Of a stretch of DNA of 64,000 nucleotides, positions 19,158 through 28,449 are shown piece after piece. The first letter of the stretch is position 1, and every line of letters begins with the position of its first letter. Location: positions 1 through 64,000 of the forward strand of contig NZ_JACVTO010000025.1 in the NCBI RefSeq assembly GCF_016518545.1. Reading direction: 5' to 3'. This DNA comes from Pseudomonas sp. S30 (lineage in GTDB: Bacteria > Pseudomonadota > Gammaproteobacteria > Pseudomonadales > Pseudomonadaceae). The position numbers and the translations under genes are program-made. Under the pieces are notes generated by a model that did no database searches, had not been told where the DNA came from, and saw only the letters and a list, made by a program, of their open reading frames with translations.

Positions 19158-19334
19158 ATGTATATCTATCGCTTGGTCCTGCTGTTGGTCGTGGGTATCT
19201 ACCTGTTTTCCCCGGCCATCATGGACTGGTGGATCGAACCGACCGGAGCCTGGTACCGCCCTTACCTGCTCTGGCTGATCCTGATCGTCGTCACCTTCAT
19301 CCTGCAGAGCCAACGAGATGCCGATGAGCTTTAG
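19158..19334 (+). CDS. cbrX: CbrX-like small membrane protein overlapping cbrA
   Basis: A 58-residue ORF begins MYIYRLVLLLVVGIYLFSP and ends inside cbrA. It predicts two membrane segments (about residues 4-22 and 36-52) joined by a short WWIEPTGAWYR loop. GAGG lies six bases before the ATG. Its stop at 19334 falls 17 bases into cbrA, a clear translational-coupling geometry, and cbrA itself has only a weak ribosome site. A small gene in this position is known in pseudomonads as cbrX. Its own activity, apart from coupling, is not known to me. Confidence 0.8.
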   Translation: MYIYRLVLLLVVGIYLFSPAIMDWWIEPTGAWYRPYLLWLILIVVTFILQSQRDADEL

Positions 19335-22293
19335 CCTGACCCAGATGATCCTGATCAGCGCCGCGTACCTGCTGGTGCTGTTCGGCGTGGCCTGGATCAG
19401 TGAGCGCGGCGTGATCCCGCGCTCGGTCATCCGTCACCCGCTGACCTATACCCTGTCGCTGGGCGTCTACGCCAGCGCCTGGGCATTCTATGGCTCGGTC
19501 GGCCTGGCCTATCAATATGGCTATGGGTTCCTGGCCTGTTACCTGGGCGTGTCCGGTGCCTTCCTGCTGGCCCCGGTGCTGCTCTACCCGATTCTCAAGA
19601 TCACCCGCACCTACCAGCTCTCCTCGCTGGCCGACCTGCTGGCGTTTCGCTTTCGCAGCACCTGGGCGGGCGCCCTCACCACCGTGATCATGCTGATCGG
19701 CGTGTTACCGCTGCTGGCCTTGCAGATCCAGGCGGTCGCCGACTCCATCAGCATCCTGACCGGCGAGCCAGTCAAGGCGCGGGTGGCGTTCGCCTTCTGC
19801 GTGCTGATCGTGCTGTTCACCATTTTCTTCGGCTCGCGGCATATCGCTACGCGTGAAAAGCACGAGGGCCTGGTGTTCGCCATCGCCTTCGAGTCGGTGA
19901 TCAAGCTGGTGGCCCTGGGCGGGATCGGCCTGTATGCGCTGTATGGCGTGTTTGGCGGTCCGCACGAGCTGGAGGTCTGGCTGCTGCAGAACCAGACCGC
20001 CCTGGCGGCACTGCACACGCCGTTGCAGGAAGGGCCATGGCGAACGCTGCTGCTGGTGTTCTTCGCCTCGGCCATCGTCATGCCGCACATGTATCACATG
20101 GCGTTCACCGAGAACCTCAGCCCGCGCGCGCTGGTCAGCGCCAGTTGGGGCCTGCCGCTGTTCCTGCTGCTGATGAGCCTGGCAGTGCCCCTGGTCCTGT
20201 GGGCCGGCTTGCGCCTGGGGGCCAGTACCAATCCGGAGTACTTCACCCTGGGGCTGGGCATCGCCGCCGACAACCAGGCCCTGGCGTTGCTCGCCTATGT
20301 CGGCGGGCTATCGGCGGCCAGCGGCCTGATCATCGTCACCACCCTGGCGCTGTCGGGCATGGCGCTCAATCACCTGGTGCTGCCGCTGTACCAGCCACCG
20401 GCCGAGGGCAACATCTACCGCTGGCTGAAATGGACTCGCCGCGCGCTGATCGTGGCGATCATCACCGCTGGCTTCATGTTCTACCTGACCCAGAACACCC
20501 ACCAGAGCCTGGCCAACCTGGGCATCGTCGCCTTCGTCGCCACGCTGCAATTCCTCCCGGGTGTGCTGTCCGTGCTGTACTGGCCCACCGCCAATCGACG
20601 GGGTTTCATCGCTGGCCTGATCGCGGGCACGCTGGTCTGGCTGGTGGCTATGCTGCTGCCGCTGCTGGGCAACGTGCAGGGGTTCTACATCCCGCTGCTG
20701 GACATGATCTACGTGCTGGACGACACCAGCTGGCACATGGCGGCCATCGCCTCGCTGGCAGCCAACGTACTGCTGTTCACCCTGATCTCGCTGTTCACCA
20801 ATGCCAGCAGCGAGGAGGTCAGCGCGGCCGAGGCCTGCGCGGTGGACAACGTGCGCCGGCCGCAGCGCCGTGAACTGCACGCCGCTTCGCCTCAGGAGTT
20901 CGCCACCCAGCTGGCCAAGCCGCTGGGCGCCAAGGCTGCGCAGAAGGAAGTCGAGCAGGCCCTGCGCGACCTCTACCTGCCGTTCGACGAGCGCCGGCCG
21001 TACGCCCTGCGCCGGCTGCGCGACCGCATCGAAGCCAACCTGTCGGGGTTGATGGGCCCGAGCGTGGCCCAGGACATGGTCGAAACCTTCCTGCCCTACA
21101 AGTCAGGCAACGAGAACTACGTCACCGAGGACATCCACTTCATCGAGAGCCGGCTGGAGGACTACCACTCACGCCTCACTGGCCTGGCTGCGGAGCTCGA
21201 CGCCCTGCGCCGCTACCACCGCCAGACCCTGCAGGAGCTGCCCATGGGCGTCTGCTCGCTGGCCAAGGACCAGGAAATCCTGATGTGGAACAGGGCCATG
21301 GAAGAACTGACCGGGATCGCCGCCAAGCATGTGGTCGGCTCGCGGCTGATCACCATCGGTGAGCCCTGGCGCGGCCTGCTCCAAGGATTCATCGACCTGC
21401 CCGACGAGCACCTGCACAAGCAGCGGCTGGCCCTCGATGGCCAGCCGCGCTGGCTCAACCTGCACAAGGCGGCGATCGACGAGCCGTTGGCACCGGGCAA
21501 CAGCGGTCTGGTGCTGCTCGTCGAAGACCTCACGGAAAACCAGGCGCTGGAAGAAAAACTGGTGCACTCCGAACGCCTGGCCAGCATCGGCCGCCTGGCC
21601 GCCGGCGTGGCCCACGAGATCGGCAATCCCATCACCGGCATCGCCTGCCTGGCGCAGAACCTGCGTGAAGAGCGCGAAGACGATGTCGAGATCATCGAGC
21701 TGTCCAGCCAGATCCTCGAGCAGACCAAACGCGTATCGCGCATCGTCCAGTCGCTGATGAGTTTCGCCCACGCTGGCGGCAGTCATCAGAACAACGAGGA
21801 GCCGGTGTCCCTGGCCGAGGTGGCGCAGGACGCGATCGGGCTGCTGGCACTGAACCGGCGCAATTTCGAGGTGCAGTTCTTCAACCTGTGCGACCCCGAG
21901 CACTGGGCCGAAGGCGACCCGCAACGCCTGGCCCAGGTGCTCATCAATCTGCTGTCCAATGCCCGCGACGCCTCGCCCCCGGGCAGTGCCGTGCGCGTGC
22001 GCAGCGAAGCGAGCGAGCACACGGTTGACTTGATCGTCGAAGACGAAGGCAGCGGGATTCCCAAGGGCATCATGGACCGGCTGTTCGAGCCCTTTTTCAC
22101 CACCAAGGACCCTGGCGAAGGGACCGGACTGGGCCTCGCTCTGGTCTATTCCATTGTGGAAGAGCATTATGGACAAATCACCATCGACAGCCCGGCCGAT
22201 CTCGATCGGCAATGCGGCACCCGGATCCGCGTGACCCTGCCCAGGCATGTCGTAGCGACGTCCCCAGACATTCGAGACCGTCGAGAGAATTGA
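19318..22293 (+). CDS. cbrA: CbrA, sensor histidine kinase with an SLC5-type transporter domain
   Basis: This 991-residue protein senses the carbon/nitrogen state and phosphorylates CbrB. Residues about 1-500 hold some 13 membrane segments of the sodium-solute-symporter (SLC5) type. A STAC-like linker, a PAS domain (about 640-740), HisKA with the phospho-acceptor His766 ([11 protein letters not shown]) and an HATPase domain ([21 protein letters not shown]) follow. Start ATG 19318 overlaps cbrX; ATG 19324 (MSFSLTQ) is also possible. CbrAB controls histidine, proline and arginine use, and the level of the CrcZ sRNA encoded just downstream. Confidence 0.95.
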   Translation: MPMSFSLTQMILISAAYLLVLFGVAWISERGVIPRSVIRHPLTYTLSLGVYASAWAFYGSVGLAYQYGYGFLACYLGVSGAFLLAPVLLYPILKITRTYQLSSLADLLAFRFRSTWAGALTTVIMLIGVLPLLALQIQAVADSISILTGEPVKARVAFAFCVLIVLFTIFFGSRHIATREKHEGLVFAIAFESVIKLVALGGIGLYALYGVFGGPHELEVWLLQNQTALAALHTPLQEGPWRTLLLVFFASAIVMPHMYHMAFTENLSPRALVSASWGLPLFLLLMSLAVPLVLWAGLRLGASTNPEYFTLGLGIAADNQALALLAYVGGLSAASGLIIVTTLALSGMALNHLVLPLYQPPAEGNIYRWLKWTRRALIVAIITAGFMFYLTQNTHQSLANLGIVAFVATLQFLPGVLSVLYWPTANRRGFIAGLIAGTLVWLVAMLLPLLGNVQGFYIPLLDMIYVLDDTSWHMAAIASLAANVLLFTLISLFTNASSEEVSAAEACAVDNVRRPQRRELHAASPQEFATQLAKPLGAKAAQKEVEQALRDLYLPFDERRPYALRRLRDRIEANLSGLMGPSVAQDMVETFLPYKSGNENYVTEDIHFIESRLEDYHSRLTGLAAELDALRRYHRQTLQELPMGVCSLAKDQEILMWNRAMEELTGIAAKHVVGSRLITIGEPWRGLLQGFIDLPDEHLHKQRLALDGQPRWLNLHKAAIDEPLAPGNSGLVLLVEDLTENQALEEKLVHSERLASIGRLAAGVAHEIGNPITGIACLAQNLREEREDDVEIIELSSQILEQTKRVSRIVQSLMSFAHAGGSHQNNEEPVSLAEVAQDAIGLLALNRRNFEVQFFNLCDPEHWAEGDPQRLAQVLINLLSNARDASPPGSAVRVRSEASEHTVDLIVEDEGSGIPKGIMDRLFEPFFTTKDPGEGTGLGLALVYSIVEEHYGQITIDSPADLDRQCGTRIRVTLPRHVVATSPDIRDRREN

Positions 22294-22297
22294 ATCA

Positions 22298-23746
22298 ATG
22301 CCGCACATTCTGATCGTCGAAGACGAAACCATCATTCGCTCGGCCCTGCGCCGACTGCTGGAGCGCAACCAGTATCAGGTCAGCGAAGCCGGCTCGGTCC
22401 AGGAAGCACAGGAACGCTTCAGCATTGCCTCCTTCGACCTGATCGTCAGCGACCTGCGCCTGCCCGGCGCACCTGGCACCGAGCTGATCAAGCTCGGCGA
22501 GGGCAAGCCCGTGCTGATCATGACCAGCTATGCCAGTCTGCGCTCGGCCGTCGACTCGATGAAAATGGGCGCGGTGGATTACATCGCCAAGCCTTTCGAT
22601 CACGACGAAATGCTCCAGGCGGTCGCGCGCATTCTGCGCGATCGACAGAACCTCGCGGCCGCGCCAGCCCCTGTCGCCGAGCCGCGCAGCGCCGCCAAGA
22701 GTTCGGCAGGCGACAGGCCGGGCAACGCCGCGGCGAACGGCGAAATAGGCATCATTGGCGCCTGCGCGCCCATGCAGGACCTGTTCGGCAAGATCCGCAA
22801 GGTCGCGCCCACCGACTCCAATGTGCTGATCCAGGGCGAATCCGGTACCGGCAAGGAGTTGGTCGCCCGTGCGCTGCACAATCTATCGCGCCGCGCCAAG
22901 GCACCGATGATCTCGGTGAACTGCGCGGCGATCCCGGAAACCCTGATCGAGTCGGAACTGTTCGGCCATGAAAAAGGCGCGTTCACCGGTGCCAGCGCTG
23001 GGCGTGCTGGACTGGTGGAAGCCGCGGACGGCGGCACGCTGTTCCTGGACGAGATCGGCGAGTTGCCGCTCGAGGCCCAGGCACGCCTGCTGCGCGTTCT
23101 GCAGGAGGGCGAGATTCGTCGGGTCGGCTCTGTGCAGTCGCAGAAGGTCGACGTGCGCCTGATCGCCGCGACCCACCGCGACCTGAAGAGCCTGGCCAAG
23201 GCCGGGCAGTTCCGCGAAGACCTCTATTACCGCCTTCACGTCATCGCCCTGAAGTTGCCGGCACTGCGCGAACGCGGCAGCGACGTGAATCAGATCGCCG
23301 ACGCTTTCCTGGCGCGCCAGAGCGCGCGCATCGGCCGGGACGACCTTCACTTCGCCGCCGATGCCGAGCAGGCCATCCGTCACTACAGCTGGCCAGGTAA
23401 CGTGCGCGAACTGGAAAACGCCGTCGAGCGCGCGGTCATCCTGAGCGAGAGTCCGGAAATCTCGGCCGAGCTACTGGGCATCGACATCGAGCTGAGCGAC
23501 CTGGAGGACGACGACCTCGGAGCTCTGCACGTGGCCACGGGGGGCGGCAGCAGCAATGCCAGCCACGAGCCCACCGAAGACCTGTCGCTGGAAGACTATT
23601 TCCAGCATTTCGTGCTCGAGCACCAGGATCACATGACCGAGACCGAGCTGGCGCGCAAGCTCGGGGTCAGCCGCAAGTGCCTGTGGGAACGCCGCCAGCG
23701 CCTGGGAATCCCGAGGCGCAAGAGCAACATGGCCAGCGAAAACTGA
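22298..23746 (+). CDS. cbrB: CbrB, NtrC-family response regulator (sigma-54 enhancer-binding)
   Basis: This 482-residue regulator has a receiver domain (phospho-acceptor Asp52 in LIVSDLRLP), an AAA+ domain with Walker A GESGTGKE (near residue 180) and the sigma-54 contact loop GAFTGA (near residue 227), and a C-terminal Fis-type HTH ([19 protein letters not shown]). It follows cbrA by four bases. The GAFTGA loop is intact, so it should activate sigma-54 promoters. One such promoter, for CrcZ, lies 230 bases downstream. Confidence 0.96.
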   Translation: MPHILIVEDETIIRSALRRLLERNQYQVSEAGSVQEAQERFSIASFDLIVSDLRLPGAPGTELIKLGEGKPVLIMTSYASLRSAVDSMKMGAVDYIAKPFDHDEMLQAVARILRDRQNLAAAPAPVAEPRSAAKSSAGDRPGNAAANGEIGIIGACAPMQDLFGKIRKVAPTDSNVLIQGESGTGKELVARALHNLSRRAKAPMISVNCAAIPETLIESELFGHEKGAFTGASAGRAGLVEAADGGTLFLDEIGELPLEAQARLLRVLQEGEIRRVGSVQSQKVDVRLIAATHRDLKSLAKAGQFREDLYYRLHVIALKLPALRERGSDVNQIADAFLARQSARIGRDDLHFAADAEQAIRHYSWPGNVRELENAVERAVILSESPEISAELLGIDIELSDLEDDDLGALHVATGGGSSNASHEPTEDLSLEDYFQHFVLEHQDHMTETELARKLGVSRKCLWERRQRLGIPRRKSNMASEN

Positions 23747-23760
23747 ACCATCACCCTTCG

Positions 23761-23801
23761 CACAGCCCTGCGATGGCCCCTGGCCGAACGAGAGGGCTGT
23801 G
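23761..23801 (+). terminator. Possible terminator of the cbrAB transcript
   Basis: CACAGCCCT (23761-23769) and AGGGCTGTG (23793-23801) form a perfect nine-base stem enclosing a smaller GGCC/GGCC hairpin. There is no T-run, so termination here would be weak or Rho-dependent. Confidence 0.4.
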
Positions 23802-23848
23802 CGAAGCACCCTCCTCGCCTGACCGCACACGCCTCGTTGTGAAAAATC

Positions 23849-23876
23849 TGTTACCCACACCTGTCTCAGCGTAACA
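23849..23876 (+). promoter_or_regulatory. Upstream activating sequence for crcZ, probable CbrB site
   Basis: The inverted repeat TGTTAC-N16-GTAACA lies about 100 bases before the sigma-54 promoter, with a third half-site GTAAC near 23891. Position and symmetry fit an enhancer for CbrB, the NtrC-type protein encoded just upstream. Confidence 0.75.
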
Positions 23877-23973
23877 ATTCGAGGCATACGGTAACGAAAA
23901 GGCCCCGATCCTCCTACCGTCCCCTGGCGCGAAAACCCATCAAACCCCTGATTTTGTTGGGTTTCAAAAAGTT

Positions 23974-23989
23974 GGCACGCCACCTGCTA
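23974..23989 (+). promoter_or_regulatory. Sigma-54 promoter of crcZ
   Basis: TTGGCACG-CCACC-TGCT gives the -24 GG and -12 GC elements with the obligatory ten-base gap. Transcription should start near 24001. Confidence 0.88.
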
Positions 23990-24000
23990 TATCTTTCGTA

Positions 24001-24368
24001 CAAGAACAATAACAAGCACGGCAATTCATAATAAGAACAAGACGAAACGGCTCACGCATAACAAGAACAACACGGCGGAGGCGCAGCTAACTGATTCTTT
24101 TGGAGAGGCGTTGTGTTTGGGGCTTGCCCCACAACCAGGCAGAGAACAACAAGAACTGCACTAAAGCAGTGCCCGAACTGGTTGGATCGATGATCAACAT
24201 GATTCAGCGACCAAAGCAATCCGTTTGCTCTTCACCCCCGAATGGGGGTTTCCATGGCTTTGCAGCCTATGGACAGGGCACCTGACAAAAACAAGAAGCC
24301 CGAAATACAACAATAAGAGCACGCAACGACTTGATGGGGAGCCTTGGCTCCCCATGTCGTTTCTCCGC
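24001..24368 (+). ncRNA. crcZ: CrcZ, small RNA that titrates Hfq/Crc
   Basis: This roughly 370-base RNA lies between cbrB and pcnB, its usual position in pseudomonads. It contains at least six A-rich AAnAAnAA-type motifs bound by Hfq (about 24002-24015, 24030-24040, 24060-24070, 24145-24155, 24287-24297, 24309-24317). Sequestering Hfq/Crc relieves catabolite repression when preferred carbon is exhausted. A strong hairpin GGGGAGCC/GGCTCCCC (24337-24353) followed by a T-rich stretch is the likely 3' end. It is transcribed from the sigma-54 promoter immediately upstream. The ends are estimates. Confidence 0.9.
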
Positions 24369-24487
24369 TGCCGGAATTCCCTTGACGGCACCGCCTACAC
24401 CATCCCGACAGTAAATGCTAGAATCCCCCGCCATCATGCGGCCATTCTCCTAGCTTTGGCCGAACATTCCTTCACACAGTGCATCCC

Positions 24488-25873
24488 ATGCTGAAGAAGC
24501 TGTTCCAGTCGTTCCGTCCTCCCCTCGGTGGTCAGCACCACAGGCGCACCACGCCCGAGGTGATCAACCAGAACCAGCACTCGCTGCAACGCAGCCAGTT
24601 CAGCCGCCACGCCGTGAGCATCGTCGAGCGCCTGCAGAGCGCGGGCTACCAGGCGTACCTGGTGGGCGGCTGCGTACGCGACCTGCTGCTGGGCATCACG
24701 CCCAAGGACTTCGATGTCGCCACCAGCGCCACGCCCGAACAGGTGCGCGCCGAGTTCCGCAACGCCCGGATCATCGGTCGGCGGTTCAAGCTGGTCCATA
24801 TCCATTTCGGCCGCGACATCATCGAGGTCGCCACCTTCCGCGCCCACCACAGCGAAGAAGACCAGGGCGACAGTCACCGGTCCTCGCACAACGCCAGCGG
24901 GCGAATCCTGCGCGACAACGTCTACGGCACCCTCGAAGACGATGCCCAGCGCCGTGACTTCACCATCAATGCGCTCTATTACGACCCGGTCAACGAGCGC
25001 ATCCTCGACTACGCCAATGGCCTCCACGACATTCGCAACCGCCTGCTGCGGCTGATCGGCGATCCGACCCATCGCTATCAGGAAGACCCGGTGCGCATGC
25101 TGCGCGCCGTGCGCTTCGCGGCCAAGCTGGACTTCGGCATCGAGAAGCACACGGTGCAGCCGATCCGCCAATTGTCCAAGCTGCTGCGCGAGATCCCGCC
25201 GGCACGGCTGTTCGAGGAAGTGCTCAAGCTGTTCCTGTCGGGCCAGGGCGCGATCGCCTTCGAGATGCTGGTCGACCTGGAGCTGTTCGAGCCGCTGTTC
25301 CCCGCCAGCGCCCAGGCCCTGGACGAGCGCCCGACCTACACCCACACCTTGATCAGCCAGGCGCTGAGCAACACTGACCTGCGCGTCGAGCAGGGCAAGC
25401 CGGTGACCCCCGCGTTTCTCTTCGCGGCGCTGCTCTGGCCGGCGCTTCCGGCTCGCTCGCTGTTCCTGCAGAGCCAGGGAGTACCGCCTATTCCGGCGCT
25501 GAACGAAGCCGCCCATGACCTGATCGCCGAACAGTGCCAGCGCATCGCGATTCCCAAGCGCTTCACCCTGCCGATCCGTGAAATCTGGGACATGCAGGAG
25601 CGCCTGCCCCGCCGCAGCGGCAAACGCGCCGACATGCTCCTGGACAATCCGCGCTTCCGCGCCGGTTACGACTTCCTGCTGCTGCGCGAGAGCGCTGGGG
25701 AAGCGACCGACGATCTCGGCCAATGGTGGACCGACTATCAAGAGGCTAACGACAGCGAGCGTCGCGACATGATCCGCGAGCTGGGCAGCCGTGACGACAG
25801 CGCGGCCGCCCCGCGCAAGCGCAAGCGCAGCCCCAGCAAACGCAAGTCCGGCGGCGACGGCGCGTCCGACTGA
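24488..25873 (+). CDS. pcnB: Poly(A) polymerase I
   Basis: This 461-residue enzyme adds 3' poly(A) tails that promote RNA decay. The class II nucleotidyltransferase head has GGCVRDLLLG and the catalytic aspartates in KDFDVATSA, followed by the RRFKL and RDFTINALYYD motifs and the RNA-binding domain. The C-terminus is basic and disordered (RKRKRSPSKRKSGG), typical of PcnB and unlike CCA-adding enzymes. A -10 like TAGAAT at 24418-24423 may serve it independently of crcZ. ATG 24488 (MLKKLFQSF) is preferred to a GTG at 24479. Confidence 0.95.
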   Translation: MLKKLFQSFRPPLGGQHHRRTTPEVINQNQHSLQRSQFSRHAVSIVERLQSAGYQAYLVGGCVRDLLLGITPKDFDVATSATPEQVRAEFRNARIIGRRFKLVHIHFGRDIIEVATFRAHHSEEDQGDSHRSSHNASGRILRDNVYGTLEDDAQRRDFTINALYYDPVNERILDYANGLHDIRNRLLRLIGDPTHRYQEDPVRMLRAVRFAAKLDFGIEKHTVQPIRQLSKLLREIPPARLFEEVLKLFLSGQGAIAFEMLVDLELFEPLFPASAQALDERPTYTHTLISQALSNTDLRVEQGKPVTPAFLFAALLWPALPARSLFLQSQGVPPIPALNEAAHDLIAEQCQRIAIPKRFTLPIREIWDMQERLPRRSGKRADMLLDNPRFRAGYDFLLLRESAGEATDDLGQWWTDYQEANDSERRDMIRELGSRDDSAAAPRKRKRSPSKRKSGGDGASD

Positions 25874-25875
25874 AC

Positions 25876-26355
25876 ATGACGGTACGCGCCTACATCGGTC
25901 TGGGCAGCAACCTCGACGCGCCCGACGCGCAACTGCGTTGCGCACTGCAGGCCCTGGACCGAGTCGAATCGACGCGCCTGGTCGCCAGCTCGGCCCTGTA
26001 CGGCAGCGATTCTCTGCTTGCGGGCCAACCGCGCTACACCAATGCGGTGGCAGCGCTGGACACCGGGCTCGAACCCCTAGCCTTGCTCGATGCCCTGCAA
26101 AAGATCGAGAACGATCAGGGCCGCGTGCGCAAGGAGCGGTGGGGGCCGCGCACGCTGGACCTCGACCTGCTGCTGTTCGGTGATCGAGTCATCGATGTCC
26201 CGCGCCTGAAAGTCCCCCATTACCACCTCCACGCCCGGCCTTTCGTGCTCTACCCTCTGGCAGAGCTGGTAGACGCCGATTTCGTTCTGGCAGACGGTCG
26301 TCGCCTTGCCCAACTGCTCCAGGATTGCCCATTCGTCGGACTGGAGCGACTGTGA
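25876..26355 (+). CDS. folK: 2-amino-4-hydroxy-6-hydroxymethyldihydropteridine pyrophosphokinase
   Basis: This 159-residue HPPK transfers pyrophosphate from ATP to the pterin before dihydropteroate synthase acts. Family motifs GLGSNLDAP, RYTNAVAALDT and the Mg-binding RKERWGPRTLDLDLLLFGD are intact. It starts two bases after the pcnB stop, so it is co-transcribed with pcnB. The next gene, panB, is 250 bases away with its own probable promoter. Confidence 0.95.
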   Translation: MTVRAYIGLGSNLDAPDAQLRCALQALDRVESTRLVASSALYGSDSLLAGQPRYTNAVAALDTGLEPLALLDALQKIENDQGRVRKERWGPRTLDLDLLLFGDRVIDVPRLKVPHYHLHARPFVLYPLAELVDADFVLADGRRLAQLLQDCPFVGLERL

Positions 26356-26372
26356 GCCGGCCGCTCGTCTTG

Positions 26373-26412
26373 GGGTGACGCAAGTGTCACCCAAGGCGTA
26401 ACAATGCGGTAA
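26373..26412. promoter_or_regulatory. Stem-loop and GTAACA repeats upstream of panB
   Basis: A perfect GGGTGAC/GTCACCC stem (26373-26379 and 26386-26392), extended outward to CTTG/CAAG if one bulged base is allowed, is followed by two direct GTAACA repeats (near 26398-26403 and 26409-26414). A TTGACT at 26421-26426 and TATAGG at 26447 may be the panB promoter. The repeats resemble the half-sites at the crcZ enhancer, but function is unproven. Confidence 0.35.
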
Positions 26413-26604
26413 CAGGGTCATTGACTTCGCCCAACCCGCTCACGACTATAGGCGTCCCGCGGCGCCTGTCGGCCGCACCCACCCATTTAGGCCCGGACAG
26501 CCCTGTGACCCGAACATCACGCCCGATGATGTGCCGCTCCGGAAGATGAATACACGCGTTGAACGCAGTCGTTTTTCACGGCGCCTGAACGAGGATCTCG
26601 CTAC

Positions 26605-27405
26605 ATGCCTGACATCACCCTCACCACCCTGCACGGCCTGAAGGCCAAGGGCGAGAAAATCACCATGCTCACCTGCTACGACGCCACCTTCGCCAAGGCT
26701 GCCAGCCAGGCGGGCGTCGAAGTGCTGCTGGTCGGCGATTCGCTGGGCATGGTCCTGCAGGGCCATGACAGCACCTTGCCGGTGACCATTGCCGAGATGG
26801 CCTACCACACCGCGTGCGTCAAGCGCGGTAACCAGGGCGCGCTGATCCTGGCCGACCTGCCGTTCATGGCCCATGCCACCCTCGAGCAGTCCTTCGCCAA
26901 CTGTGCCCAGTTGATGCGCGCCGGGGCGCACATGATCAAGGTCGAAGGCGCTGCGTGGTTGGCCGAGACCATTGGCCTGCTGGCAGATCGCGGCGTGCCG
27001 GTGTGCGCGCACATGGGTCTGACCCCACAGACGGTCAACGTACTCGGCGGCTACAAGGTGCAGGGCCGTGAACACGCCCAGGCACAACGACTGCGTGCCG
27101 ATGCCGTGGCGCTGGAACAGGCCGGCGCGGCCATGCTGCTGCTCGAGTGCGTGCCCAGTGCATTGGCCAGCGAGATCGCCCAGGCCGTGAGCATTCCGGT
27201 GATCGGTATCGGCGCCGGCAGCGGCACCGACGGCCAGGTGCTGGTGCTGCATGACATGCTCGGCCTGTCGTTGAGCGGTCGGGTACCCAGGTTCGTGAAG
27301 AACTTCATGGCCGACCAGCCGGACATCCCCAGCGCCTTGTCCGCTTACGTCAAGGCGGTCAAGGACACGACCTTCCCTGCCCCCGAACATGGGTTCAGCG
27401 CATGA
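26605..27405 (+). CDS. panB: 3-methyl-2-oxobutanoate hydroxymethyltransferase
   Basis: This 266-residue enzyme makes ketopantoate from 2-ketoisovalerate and methylenetetrahydrofolate, the first step of pantothenate synthesis. Mg-binding residues lie in [18 protein letters not shown] (Asp) and AHMGLTPQ, and the catalytic glutamate in LECVP. The ATG has GAGGA about ten bases upstream. It overlaps panC by four bases (ATGA). The reaction draws on the product of the branched-chain pathway encoded at 2.9-6.2 kb. Confidence 0.96.
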   Translation: MPDITLTTLHGLKAKGEKITMLTCYDATFAKAASQAGVEVLLVGDSLGMVLQGHDSTLPVTIAEMAYHTACVKRGNQGALILADLPFMAHATLEQSFANCAQLMRAGAHMIKVEGAAWLAETIGLLADRGVPVCAHMGLTPQTVNVLGGYKVQGREHAQAQRLRADAVALEQAGAAMLLLECVPSALASEIAQAVSIPVIGIGAGSGTDGQVLVLHDMLGLSLSGRVPRFVKNFMADQPDIPSALSAYVKAVKDTTFPAPEHGFSA

Positions 27406-28265
27406 ATACCGTCAAGACCGTTCGAGAACTGCGCGCCGCCATCGCGCGTGCCCGCGGCGAAGGCAAGCGAATCGCCTTCGTGCCGACCATGGGCAACCTG
27501 CACAGCGGCCACGCAGCCCTGGTGGTCAAGGCCGCACAGCGCGCCGATTTCGTGGTCGCCAGCATCTTCGTCAACCCCCTGCAGTTCGGTGTGGGCGAGG
27601 ACCTGGACAAGTACCCTCGCACGCTCGTCGCCGATCAGGCGACCTTGCTGCAGGCCGGCTGCAATCTGCTGTTCGCCCCGACGGTGGAGGACATCTATCC
27701 CCAGGGCATGGGCGGGCAGACACGGGTGAGTGTCCCAGGCCTTTCCGAGGGCCTGTGTGGCGCCAGCCGACCCGGCCATTTCGAAGGGGTGGCGACGGTG
27801 GTGAACAAGTTGTTCAACATGGTCCAACCTGACCTGGCTGTGTTCGGAGAAAAAGACTACCAGCAACTGGCAGTCATCCGCGCCATGGTGCGGGACCTGA
27901 ACATGCCTATCCAGATCATTGGAGAGCCGACGGTACGTGCCGAAGACGGCCTGGCCTTGTCCTCACGCAACGGCTACCTGAGCCCTGAACAGCGCGCCGT
28001 GGCGCCCGCGCTCTATCGCACGCTTAACGATCTGGCACAGAGCCTGCAACGCGGGCGACGCGATTTCCCCACGCTGCTGGACGAAGGCAAGGCGCAACTG
28101 GCGGCGGCGGCTCTGCGTCCGGACTACCTGGAGCTGCGCCACGCCGTCACGCTGCAACCGGCACGGTTCGACGATCGCGATCTGGTGATACTGGGCGCGG
28201 CCTACCTGGGCAGCACGCGCCTGATCGACAACCTCTACCTGCATCTGGACGAGCCTACGGCCTGA
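27402..28265 (+). CDS. panC: Pantothenate synthetase (pantoate-beta-alanine ligase)
   Basis: This 287-residue enzyme joins pantoate and beta-alanine using ATP. The HIGH-like motif ([14 protein letters not shown]) and KMSKS-like region ([15 protein letters not shown]) of the nucleotidyltransferase superfamily are present, as is the FGEKDYQQL segment. It overlaps panB. The aspartate decarboxylase gene panD, which makes beta-alanine and follows panC in some pseudomonads, is not in the 184-base gap before pgi. Confidence 0.96.
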   Translation: MNTVKTVRELRAAIARARGEGKRIAFVPTMGNLHSGHAALVVKAAQRADFVVASIFVNPLQFGVGEDLDKYPRTLVADQATLLQAGCNLLFAPTVEDIYPQGMGGQTRVSVPGLSEGLCGASRPGHFEGVATVVNKLFNMVQPDLAVFGEKDYQQLAVIRAMVRDLNMPIQIIGEPTVRAEDGLALSSRNGYLSPEQRAVAPALYRTLNDLAQSLQRGRRDFPTLLDEGKAQLAAAALRPDYLELRHAVTLQPARFDDRDLVILGAAYLGSTRLIDNLYLHLDEPTA

Positions 28266-28449
28266 TGCTCTCGCGGGCTCGGCGGCCTCGACCGTCGGCC
28301 CGTCCTCCAGGTGAGCCTGGAAAATTTCATCTCTGGCCACATCCCCAGCCATTCCCGTCGGCGGACCAATGCCTATAATGGCCTTTTCTTGCAACTGGCA
28401 ATGAGTGCCAGTGTCCAAGCCAGATCATGCCTGAAGGAAACTACCCGCA

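Noticed and set aside
24100-24285. 61-codon frame inside crcZ
   Set aside because: It lies in a known non-coding RNA, lacks a ribosome site and has no conserved features.
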